Origin: Deltaproteobacteria bacterium Ga0077550
Lineage (GTDB): Bacteria > Myxococcota_A > Polyangia > Nannocystales > Nannocystaceae
NCBI GenBank assembly: GCA_001464385.1
Contig: LNFB01000288.1
Location: 124,001-188,000, forward strand
Length of the DNA: 64,000 nucleotides
Direction: 5' to 3'
Numbering within the stretch: the stretch's first letter is position 1; the number at the start of each line of letters is the position of its first letter. The notes beneath the pieces are model-generated. The model was not told the origin of the DNA and did not search any database. It saw only the letters and a program-made list of their open reading frames with translations. The position numbers were made by a program, and so were the translations under genes. This document shows, piece by piece, positions 57,272 to 64,000 of the stretch.

Positions 57272-60005
57272 TGCACATTGGGCGGGCCTCGCCCTCGGTG
57301 TCGTGTTGACATTCCCCGGATCCGCCGGCGCGGCGCACCTCGCCGAGGAGCCAGCGGCGAGCCCCGCAGCGGCGCCCGAGGGGCTGATCGCGCCGGTGCT
57401 CGAGGTGCCGCGGACGCTGGTATATCCGCCCGATCTCGCGGCGAGCGAGCAGGCCCCGGCGGGGACGATCATCGTCGCATTCGTGGTCGCCACCGATGGG
57501 TCGACCAAAGAGGCGTCGATCGTCCAATCCTTGCACCCCGAGCTCGACGCGGCCGCGCTCGCGGCAGTGGCGGAGCTGCGCTATCGCCCCGCGACGTACG
57601 GCGGCAACGCCGTCGAGGTGAGCCTGCAGATGGCGATCGAGGTGACGCCTCCGCCGCGGCCCGCGGTCGCGCCGCCGCCCGAGGTCACGCCCGCCGCGCC
57701 GGCCGACGCCGTGCCGGAGCCTGCCGTCGCCCCGGGCCCGGTGCGGATCCGCGGCACCGTCCGCGAGGCCGGCCAACGCACTCCGCTCGGCGCCGCCATC
57801 GTGACCGCGATGCCGGCGGGCGACCTCCCGCTCGGCAAGGTCCCCTATCGCAAGCGTCGCCCGCCGAGCGAGGCCCCGGCGTGGACGGTGCAGAGCACGA
57901 CCGACGACGCCGGTCGCTTCACGCTGACCGGCGTGCCCGACGGCCGCACCCGCGTCGCGATCCTGACGCCCGGCTTCGAGCGCCTCGACTACGTGCTCGA
58001 CGTCCGCGGCGGCGAGGTCACCGAGGTGACGTGGTTCCAGGTGCGGATGAACACCAACCCCTATCGCACCGAGGTGCTCACCGAGGCCGAGACGATGCCG
58101 GAGATCACCCGCCACGCGGTCGAGCGCGAGGAGATCCAGCGCATCCCGGGCACCAACGGCGACGCGCTGCGCTCGGTGCAGAACCTCCCCGGCATGGCCC
58201 GCGCGCCGTTCGGCGGCGGCGACCTGATCATCCGCGGCGCGGCCCCGGGGGATTCCGTCGTCTACCTCGGCGGCCACGAGATCCCGGCGCTCTTCCACTT
58301 CGGCGGCCTCACCTCCGTGTTCAACAGCGATCTGGTCGCGCGCATCGACTACCTGCCCGGCAACTTCGACGGCCGCTACGGCGACGCCACCGGCGGCGCG
58401 GTGGCGGTGACGACCCGCCGCGGCCGCCGCGACGGTCACCACGGCGCCGTCGACGTCGACGTCTTCGACGCGGGCGCCCTCGTCGAGGGTCCCGTGGGCA
58501 AGGGCTCGTTCGCCCTCAGCGCGCGGCGGAGCTACATCGACGCGATCCTCCCGGCCATCCTGCCCAAGGACGGCGGTCTGCGCTTCACCGCCGCACCGCG
58601 CTACTGGGACTACCAGGCCCAGCTCGACTATCCGCTGTGGGGCGGCACGCTGACCGCTCGGGTGTTCGGCAGCGACGACCGCACGGTGCTGCTGTTCGCC
58701 GAGCAGAACGAGGACGGCGACGATCTGCGCAGCCAGTTCGAGACGCGGCAATGGTTCCACCGCGCCGACCTGGCCTACGAGCGCAAGTGGGGCCGGTGGA
58801 GCGCGATGATCAGCCCGTCGTACCGCCGCGACTCGTTCCAGCAGCGCGTCGTCGAGATCTTCGACTTCGACATCGTCACCGATCGCCTGAGCGTGCGTGG
58901 CGAGGTCGCCCGGACCGTCGGGAAGCGCTCGGAGTTCCGGGTGGGGACGGAGCTCGTGAACGACTGGATCTCCGCCGACGTCGCCTCGCCGCCGCCGCCG
59001 GGCGACACCACGGGCGGGCGTGGCGGCGGCAATGCGGTCGCCGGCGGCGTGAACGATCAGCTGATCCGCAAGGTCGACGACTACCGCGGGCGCCCGGCGT
59101 TGTACGGCAGTTTCCGCATCGGCCTGCACGATCGCGTGACGCTCACCCCCAGTGTGCGATTGACCTACTATTCGGCGCCCACCAATCGCGTGGCCTTCGA
59201 ACCGCGCCTGCGATTCGAGGCGGACGCGACCAAGACCACCCGGATCACCGCGGGCGCGGGCATCTTCTCGCAGGGGCCGCAGCTGGTGCAGAACGACGCT
59301 GTGTTCGGCAACCCCGATCTGAAGCCCGAACACGCCGTGCACACGTCGATCGGTGTCGAGCAGAAGTTCCGCGGCGACTGGAGCATCAGCGGCACCGGGT
59401 TCTACAAACACCTGTGGTCCCTGGTCTCGACCTCTCCCGACGAGATCGAGCGCGGGGGCCAGCGCGTGCCCGAACGCTACGACAACGCCGGTGTCGGTCG
59501 GATCTACGGCGGCGAGTTCATGGTCCGCAAGGCCCTCGGCGGCAAGCTGTTCGGCTGGGTGTCGTATACGATCAGCCGCAGCGAGGTCCAGGGTCGCCCG
59601 GGCCAGTCGTGGGCGCTGTTCGACTACGACCAGACCCACATCCTGACATTGATCGCCAGCTACAATCTGCCGCGCAATTGGCAGATCGGCGCCCGATTCC
59701 GGTTGGCGTCGGGCAACCCCACCACGCCGGTCGCCCACGGCGTCACCCAGCTCTACGACGGGGTCGGTCTCGCATTGCCGGGCCCGTACAACGGCGATCG
59801 CATGCGCACATTCCATCAGCTCGACCTCCGAATCGACAAGACCTGGACCATGCGCCGCGTGCGACTCCATACCTATCTCGACATCCAGAACGTCTACAAC
59901 GCAAAGAACCCCGAGATGCGGATCTACTCATGGAACTTCCAGAAGTCGACCTCGATCAATTCGCTGCCGATCATCCCGTCGATCGGGCTGAAGCTGGAGT
60001 GGTGA
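57243..60005 (+). CDS. TonB-dependent outer-membrane receptor with its own N-terminal TonB C-terminal-type domain
   Basis: 920 aa. Signal peptide about 1-30. Residues about 45-135 form a TonB_C-like domain (TIIVAFVVATDGSTKEASIV, LDAAALAAVAELRYRPATYG), closely parallel to the end of the transducer encoded just upstream. A carboxypeptidase-regulatory-like beta domain (about 165-270) follows with VRIRGTVREAG and DDAGRFTLTGVPDG. The plug domain is at about 285-400 (ALRSVQNLPGMARAP, LIIRGAAPGDSVVYLGGHEI) and a beta barrel runs to the C-terminus, which ends IPSIGLKLEW with the aromatic residue expected of outer-membrane barrels. The substrate is unknown. A TonB_C domain on the receptor side is uncommon. 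Confidence 0.93.
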   Translation: MNTRSASRTNAHWAGLALGVVLTFPGSAGAAHLAEEPAASPAAAPEGLIAPVLEVPRTLVYPPDLAASEQAPAGTIIVAFVVATDGSTKEASIVQSLHPELDAAALAAVAELRYRPATYGGNAVEVSLQMAIEVTPPPRPAVAPPPEVTPAAPADAVPEPAVAPGPVRIRGTVREAGQRTPLGAAIVTAMPAGDLPLGKVPYRKRRPPSEAPAWTVQSTTDDAGRFTLTGVPDGRTRVAILTPGFERLDYVLDVRGGEVTEVTWFQVRMNTNPYRTEVLTEAETMPEITRHAVEREEIQRIPGTNGDALRSVQNLPGMARAPFGGGDLIIRGAAPGDSVVYLGGHEIPALFHFGGLTSVFNSDLVARIDYLPGNFDGRYGDATGGAVAVTTRRGRRDGHHGAVDVDVFDAGALVEGPVGKGSFALSARRSYIDAILPAILPKDGGLRFTAAPRYWDYQAQLDYPLWGGTLTARVFGSDDRTVLLFAEQNEDGDDLRSQFETRQWFHRADLAYERKWGRWSAMISPSYRRDSFQQRVVEIFDFDIVTDRLSVRGEVARTVGKRSEFRVGTELVNDWISADVASPPPPGDTTGGRGGGNAVAGGVNDQLIRKVDDYRGRPALYGSFRIGLHDRVTLTPSVRLTYYSAPTNRVAFEPRLRFEADATKTTRITAGAGIFSQGPQLVQNDAVFGNPDLKPEHAVHTSIGVEQKFRGDWSISGTGFYKHLWSLVSTSPDEIERGGQRVPERYDNAGVGRIYGGEFMVRKALGGKLFGWVSYTISRSEVQGRPGQSWALFDYDQTHILTLIASYNLPRNWQIGARFRLASGNPTTPVAHGVTQLYDGVGLALPGPYNGDRMRTFHQLDLRIDKTWTMRRVRLHTYLDIQNVYNAKNPEMRIYSWNFQKSTSINSLPIIPSIGLKLEW

Positions 60006-60007
60006 CC

Positions 60008-61111
60008 ATGGGCTCGGTGGCGCGGGCGGTGGTGTGGATCTTCCCCCTGGCGATGGGCGTCGTCGGGTGCGCCGATCTCCCGGACTCGCAGCTCGTGATC
60101 GAGCGGCGGATCCTCGGGGCGCGCCCCTTCGTCGTCGACCCCCTCGAGGCCCCCGCCGCGGGCGCCCCCGATCGGGCCGAGGCCCTGCCCCTCGAGACCC
60201 TGCAGATCGACCCGCTGTGGGTCGGGCCGAGCGGGGTCCTCCCGAACGACGACGTCGACGCGATCTGGGTCGCGTGCGAGCTGACCCTCGGCGCGCCGCC
60301 GTTCACGTGCCTCTCGCAGCACTTCGGGGACCTCGCGCTCGCCGACCTCCCCGCGTGCGTGGTCGATGATCCCGACGCGCCGCCGGCGTCGCCGCGGCAG
60401 GTCCCCTCCCCGTGCCTGCTCGAGCGCACGGGGAACCCGAGCTTCACGGTGCCGTGGTCGACCGGGATCCTCGCGGGGGCGGACGTCGAGCTGACGGTCA
60501 TCGCCGGCGACCCCGACGGCACGACGTCCGAGGCCTGCGCCGACGCCCTGCTCTCCGGCGCGTGGGATCCACCGTCGGACTGCGTCTTTGGCGTGCAGGT
60601 CATCCCGATCGGGCCCAAGCCGGCGCTGCTCGCCGCGGCGCAGGCGGCGGGCCTGGTCCCCGACGACCTCACGTTGCCCCCGGCGGATGCACCCGACACG
60701 CACCCGCGGATCGCCAGCTTCCGGGTCACCGTCCTCGACGAGGACGACGAGCCGGTCGGCGACGCCCGCGAGGTGACCCGCGGCGAGATCGTCGACGTCC
60801 CGCTGGGGACGACGCTCCGCATCGACGCCGCGTCGCCGACCGAGGATCTGCAGACGTTCTCGGTCGTCGTGAACAACGGCGCGTCCGCCGAGGAGCGGAC
60901 GGAGTCCTACGCCGGGCAGTGGTTCCGCACCTGGGGCAGCCAGCTCGCGGCGGGCAGCCTCAGCCCCGAGAGCTACAACGAATGGACGCTCGAGCCCTCG
61001 GACGACGACGCCGAGCTCCCCGAGGACGGGCTCGCGCACCTGTATTACGTGGTCCGCGACACGCGGCACGGGGTCGCGTGGTGGTGGTTCACGGCGCGCG
61101 TGGTGCCGTGA
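60008..61111 (+). CDS. Hypothetical lipoprotein encoded with the TonB-dependent receptor
   Basis: 367 aa. Signal peptide with lipobox GVVGC (about Cys21). The start is ATG 60008, three bases after the receptor stop; a GTG at 60002 would overlap that stop. The mature protein has about eight Cys residues, two long beta-rich segments and ends AHLYYVVRDTRHGVAWWWFT, a pattern resembling end domains of surface-layer or Ig-like folds. Such lipoproteins encoded after a receptor often cap or assist it, as SusD does in Bacteroidota, but there is no similarity to SusD that I can see. Confidence 0.75.
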   Translation: MGSVARAVVWIFPLAMGVVGCADLPDSQLVIERRILGARPFVVDPLEAPAAGAPDRAEALPLETLQIDPLWVGPSGVLPNDDVDAIWVACELTLGAPPFTCLSQHFGDLALADLPACVVDDPDAPPASPRQVPSPCLLERTGNPSFTVPWSTGILAGADVELTVIAGDPDGTTSEACADALLSGAWDPPSDCVFGVQVIPIGPKPALLAAAQAAGLVPDDLTLPPADAPDTHPRIASFRVTVLDEDDEPVGDAREVTRGEIVDVPLGTTLRIDAASPTEDLQTFSVVVNNGASAEERTESYAGQWFRTWGSQLAAGSLSPESYNEWTLEPSDDDAELPEDGLAHLYYVVRDTRHGVAWWWFTARVVP

Positions 61112-61133
61112 GCGTTAGCGGGCGCGCGATCCT

Positions 61134-62000
61134 TCAGCCCGCCGCGCGCAGCCCGAGCATCGCCCGCGCCTCGGCCGGGCTCGCGATCCCCCGCCCTGCC
61201 CGCGTCGCACACTCGGCGATCGCCGCGACCAGCTCGCCGTTGCCGCGCGCCTTGGTGCCGTCGGGCAGGTAGAACGTGTCCTCGAGCCCGGTGCGCAGGG
61301 AGCCGCCGAGCTCGGCGGTGCGTTGGTGCAGCGGCCACACGTCGGCGCGGCCGATCGCGGTGACCTCCCACGACGCGCCGGGCGGCAGCCACTTGCGCAG
61401 CAGCGGCAGCAGGTCGGGATCCGCGGCCATGCCCGAGGCGACGCCCATCACGAAGTTGCAGTGCGGATGCTCGGCCAGCTTGTTCTCGACGAACAGACCC
61501 ACGCTGCGCAGGATGCCGGTGTCGAAGCACTCGAACTCGGGTCGCGCACCCACCTCGTTCATCACGTCGAGGAAGGCCTTCACCTTCGCGACCGGGTTGT
61601 CGAACACCAGCGGCGGCCAGGCCCACGAGCCATCGCTGCGGGTCTTGAGGTAGTTGAGCGTGCCGGCGTTGCACGCCGCGATCTCGGGCTTGATCCGGCG
61701 CATCGCTGCGGCGGGCTCGGAGATGTCGGGGCCCATCACGCCCGTGCTCATGTTGATGATGATGCCGGGGCACGCCTCGCGGACCGCGTCGCTGATCGCG
61801 GCGCAGACCTCGGGGTCCCAGGTCGGCAGGTGCCCGAGCCCGGGCTCCTGGCGGCGGAAGTGCAGGTGCACGATCGCCGCGCCGGCGTCGTACGCCTCCC
61901 TCGACGAGCTCGCCATCTGCTCGGCCGTGACCGGCACCGGGTGCTGCTTGGGGTCGGTGAGGACGCCGGTGACGGCGCAGGTGATGATCGCCTTGTCCAT
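61134..62000 (-). CDS. BKACE family beta-keto acid cleavage enzyme
   Basis: 288 aa, the usual length. The zinc-binding HxH is in AAIVHLHFRR near residue 48, and TWDPEVCAAISDAVREACPG, INMSTGVMG, CNAGTLNYL and AELGGSLRTGLEDTFY match the family (3-keto-5-aminohexanoate cleavage enzymes). These condense a beta-keto acid with acetyl-CoA to give a CoA ester and acetoacetate. The substrate is not predictable. AAGGAG lies 7 nt before the ATG. It follows the carboxylase gene by 28 nt on the same strand, so both probably serve one catabolic route. Confidence 0.93.
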   Translation of the reverse strand: MDKAIITCAVTGVLTDPKQHPVPVTAEQMASSSREAYDAGAAIVHLHFRRQEPGLGHLPTWDPEVCAAISDAVREACPGIIINMSTGVMGPDISEPAAAMRRIKPEIAACNAGTLNYLKTRSDGSWAWPPLVFDNPVAKVKAFLDVMNEVGARPEFECFDTGILRSVGLFVENKLAEHPHCNFVMGVASGMAADPDLLPLLRKWLPPGASWEVTAIGRADVWPLHQRTAELGGSLRTGLEDTFYLPDGTKARGNGELVAAIAECATRAGRGIASPAEARAMLGLRAAG

Positions 62001-62028
62001 GGTCTCGCTCCTTCGCAAATGCCCCGCG

Positions 62029-63987
62029 TCAGTCGGGCGTGATCACAGCCACGATCGCCCGGGCGACGACCTGGGCCCCGGAGGCCACGCCCAGGGTCTG
62101 CACGACGCCGGTGCACGTGGCGACGACCCGGTGCTCCATCTTCATCGCCTCGATGATCGCGAGGGTCGCACCGCGCTCGACCCGGTCGCCCTCGGCGACC
62201 GCGACGCTCACGACTCGTCCGCCCATCGGGGCGCGGACCTTGCCGTCGGCGGCGGTGTCGTCGGCCCGCGCGGTCGGGCCGGGCTCGGTGAACCCGTGCA
62301 CGTGGCCTTCGTCGTCGACCCACACCGCGTCGCCGTGGACGACGACGTCGAGCCGCCGGCGCAGGCCGTCCACGTCGAGGGTCACGCGGCCGTCGTCGCC
62401 GCGCTCGACGTTCGCGACCTCGAGCACCGCGACGTCCGGGATCGTCACGGCGAACCGACCGCGGCCGCGCGGCGCGACGCGGATGGTGCGGCGCTGCGTG
62501 CCCCACTGCAGCTCGACGGCCGCCGGGTAGTCGCCGCTGCTGCGCCACACCTCGACCGCGCCGCCCAGAAGCGCTCCGCAGCGACCCAGCGCCGCGCTCG
62601 CCCACGCCACCGCGCTCGGCTCGGGCCGCGCCGGCGGGGCCGCACGGAAGCGATCGTCGAGCGTGTCGGTGCGGATCTCGGCGCCGGCGAACGCGTCGCT
62701 CGCGAGCAGGTCGAGGAGGAACCCGCGGTTGGTCGTGACGCCGAGGATCACGCTGCCGCGCACGGCGGCGAGCACCGCCCGGATCGCCTCGGACCGCGTG
62801 GCGCCGGTGCCGATCACCTTGGCGAGCATCGGATCGTAGTACGGCGACACGACCTGGCCCTCGCGGATGCCGGCGTCGACGCGCGTGCACGCGGCGTCGC
62901 TCGGGCGCCAGCGCAGCACGTCGCCCGTCTGCGGCAGGAAGCCCGCGTAGGGATCCTCGGCGTACAGCCGCGCCTCGATCGCCCAGCCGCGGAGCGCGAC
63001 CTCCGGCTGCGTGAGCGGCAGGCGCCCGCCCTCGGCCACGCGCAGCTGCCAGGCCACCAGGTCCTGGCCCGTGACGCACTCGGTGACCGGGTGCTCGACC
63101 TGCAGGCGCGTGTTCATCTCGAGGAAGTAGAAGTTGCGATCGTCGTCGAGGAGGAACTCGACGGTGCCCGCGCCGACGTAACCGATGGCGCTCGCGGCCG
63201 CGACCGCCGCGGCGCCCATCGTCGCGCGCAGCTCGGCGTCGACGACCGGCGACGGGGCCTCCTCGATGATCTTCTGGTGGCGACGCTGCACCGAGCACTC
63301 GCGCTCGCCGAGGTGGATCGCGCCGCCGTGGGCGTCGCAGAACACCTGGATCTCGATGTGCCGGGCGCCGACGACGAGCTTCTCGAGGAAGACCTCGCCG
63401 CTGCCGAAGGCCCCGCGGGCCTCGGAGCTCGCGCTCGCGACGGCCTCGGCGAGCTCGGGTGCGCTCCGCACGATCCGCATGCCACGACCGCCACCGCCAG
63501 CGGACGCCTTGACCAGCAGCGGGAAGCCGATGCGCTCGGCCTCGGCGGCGAGCCGCGTGCCGTCCTCGACTCCGCCGTGGTAGCCGGGCGCCGTCGGGAC
63601 GCCGGCCTCGATCATCCGCAGCTTGGCCTGGACCTTGTCGCCCATCAGGCGGATCGCGTGGGGCGGCGGGCCGACGAACACGAGGCCCGCGGCCGCGCAG
63701 CGCTCGGCGAACGCGGCGTTCTCGGAGAGGAAGCCGTAGCCGGGGTGGATCGCCTGCGCGCCCGTGCGCGCCGCGGCGTCGAGGATGCGATCGACCGCGA
63801 GGTACGAGTCGGCGACCGGGCCCGCGCCGATGCACACCGCCCGGTCCGCGGCGCGCACGTGCGGCGCCGCGGCGTCGGCCTCGGTGTAGACCGCGACCGT
63901 GGTGATGCCCATGGCCTTCGCCGTCCGCATGACCCGCGCCGCGATCTCGCCGCGGTTGGCCACCAACAACACGTCGATGCGCGTCAC
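62029..63987 (-). CDS. Biotin-dependent acyl-CoA carboxylase alpha subunit
   Basis: 652 aa from a GTG with GGAGG about 7 nt upstream. Biotin carboxylase domain (1-445): VLLVANRGEIAARVMRTA at the start, ASAGGGGRGMRIV (ATP-grasp loop), HIEIQVFCDAHG, GERECSVQRRHQKIIEEAPS and FYFLEMNTRLQVEHPVTE. A middle domain links to the biotinyl domain with IEAMKMEH, where the Lys is biotinylated. Length and order match alpha subunits of 3-methylcrotonyl-, propionyl- or geranyl-CoA carboxylases. Acyl specificity resides in the beta subunit, which is not in this window (it may lie beyond the edge). The BKACE gene follows. Confidence 0.93.
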   Translation of the reverse strand: MTRIDVLLVANRGEIAARVMRTAKAMGITTVAVYTEADAAAPHVRAADRAVCIGAGPVADSYLAVDRILDAAARTGAQAIHPGYGFLSENAAFAERCAAAGLVFVGPPPHAIRLMGDKVQAKLRMIEAGVPTAPGYHGGVEDGTRLAAEAERIGFPLLVKASAGGGGRGMRIVRSAPELAEAVASASSEARGAFGSGEVFLEKLVVGARHIEIQVFCDAHGGAIHLGERECSVQRRHQKIIEEAPSPVVDAELRATMGAAAVAAASAIGYVGAGTVEFLLDDDRNFYFLEMNTRLQVEHPVTECVTGQDLVAWQLRVAEGGRLPLTQPEVALRGWAIEARLYAEDPYAGFLPQTGDVLRWRPSDAACTRVDAGIREGQVVSPYYDPMLAKVIGTGATRSEAIRAVLAAVRGSVILGVTTNRGFLLDLLASDAFAGAEIRTDTLDDRFRAAPPARPEPSAVAWASAALGRCGALLGGAVEVWRSSGDYPAAVELQWGTQRRTIRVAPRGRGRFAVTIPDVAVLEVANVERGDDGRVTLDVDGLRRRLDVVVHGDAVWVDDEGHVHGFTEPGPTARADDTAADGKVRAPMGGRVVSVAVAEGDRVERGATLAIIEAMKMEHRVVATCTGVVQTLGVASGAQVVARAIVAVITPD

Positions 63988-64000
63988 TGTCCGTCCTCCG

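Noticed and set aside
56268-59870. Minus-strand frame of 1200 codons opposite the TonB operon
   Set aside because: No domain, no signal, His/Arg/Asp/Val-rich; the plus strand encodes recognisable TonB and receptor domains.

Overview
The window looks like chromosomal DNA of a myxobacterium (Myxococcota). GC is very high, with strong G/C preference at third codon positions. There is a secreted peptidase with a MYXO-CTERM-like tail, about a dozen lipoproteins with Asp/Ser/Thr/Gly-rich linkers, DUF1501/DUF1552/DUF1592 secreted proteins, a Ser/Thr kinase with a membrane-anchored extracytoplasmic half, and PAS-rich hybrid kinases. The linker style (TDTSSGTDTGG, DTGAVDTGEPS) is closest to Nannocystaceae-type genomes; this is an impression from composition, not a database match. 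No rRNA, tRNA, CRISPR array, insertion sequence or prophage was seen.

Layout. 0-12 kb: secreted and periplasmic proteins, mostly on the minus strand. A DUF1501 protein is paired with a DUF1549-like lipoprotein, and a DUF1552 protein with a DUF1592/DUF1588 haem lipoprotein. Between the pairs lie an M15 peptidase and a VWA lipoprotein, and an octahaem cytochrome follows. 12.4-16.7 kb: a compact minus-strand operon DUF444 -> SpoVR -> PP2C phosphatase -> metallo-beta-lactamase-fold hydrolase. 16.9-24.1 kb: OmpA-like lipoprotein, LysR regulator divergent from a DJ-1/PfpI protein across a perfect palindrome, Uma2 nuclease, rhomboid-like membrane protein, MlaC-like protein, M16 zinc protease. 24.3-25.6 kb: csrA-fliW with overlapping codons and a winged-helix-like protein. 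25.9-29.9 kb: a decayed histidine kinase followed by an intact PAS4-HisKA-HATPase-REC hybrid. 30-34.5 kb: prkA, three small genes and an Rpn-type nuclease with a (GREE)7 repeat. 34.5-45.3 kb: a secreted FAD amine oxidase, then recC-recB-recD with 4-base overlaps. 45.4-53 kb: two coupled cation/proton antiporters, a secreted alpha/beta hydrolase, a G-quadruplex-type hexanucleotide array plus hairpin, a membrane protein and a TPR Ser/Thr kinase. 53-61 kb: DUF1554 lipoprotein, a second lipoprotein, and an ExbB-ExbD-TonB-receptor-lipoprotein operon whose receptor carries its own TonB C-terminal domain. 61-64 kb: a BKACE enzyme and a biotin-dependent carboxylase alpha subunit.

How they fit together. 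Three themes stand out. (1) Protein phosphorylation: PrkA normally travels with DUF444 and SpoVR, but here those two are coupled to a PP2C phosphatase while prkA sits 13 kb away. (2) Cell-envelope work: the Tat-exported DUF1501/DUF1552 pairs, the cytochrome, and the TonB system, whose receptor duplicates the transducer's C-terminal domain. (3) DNA repair by RecBCD. Strongest leads for something undescribed are the TonB_C-fused receptor operon, the DUF444-SpoVR-PP2C-MBL operon, the two secreted DUF pairs, and the (GGGCAA)10 array next to a hairpin.
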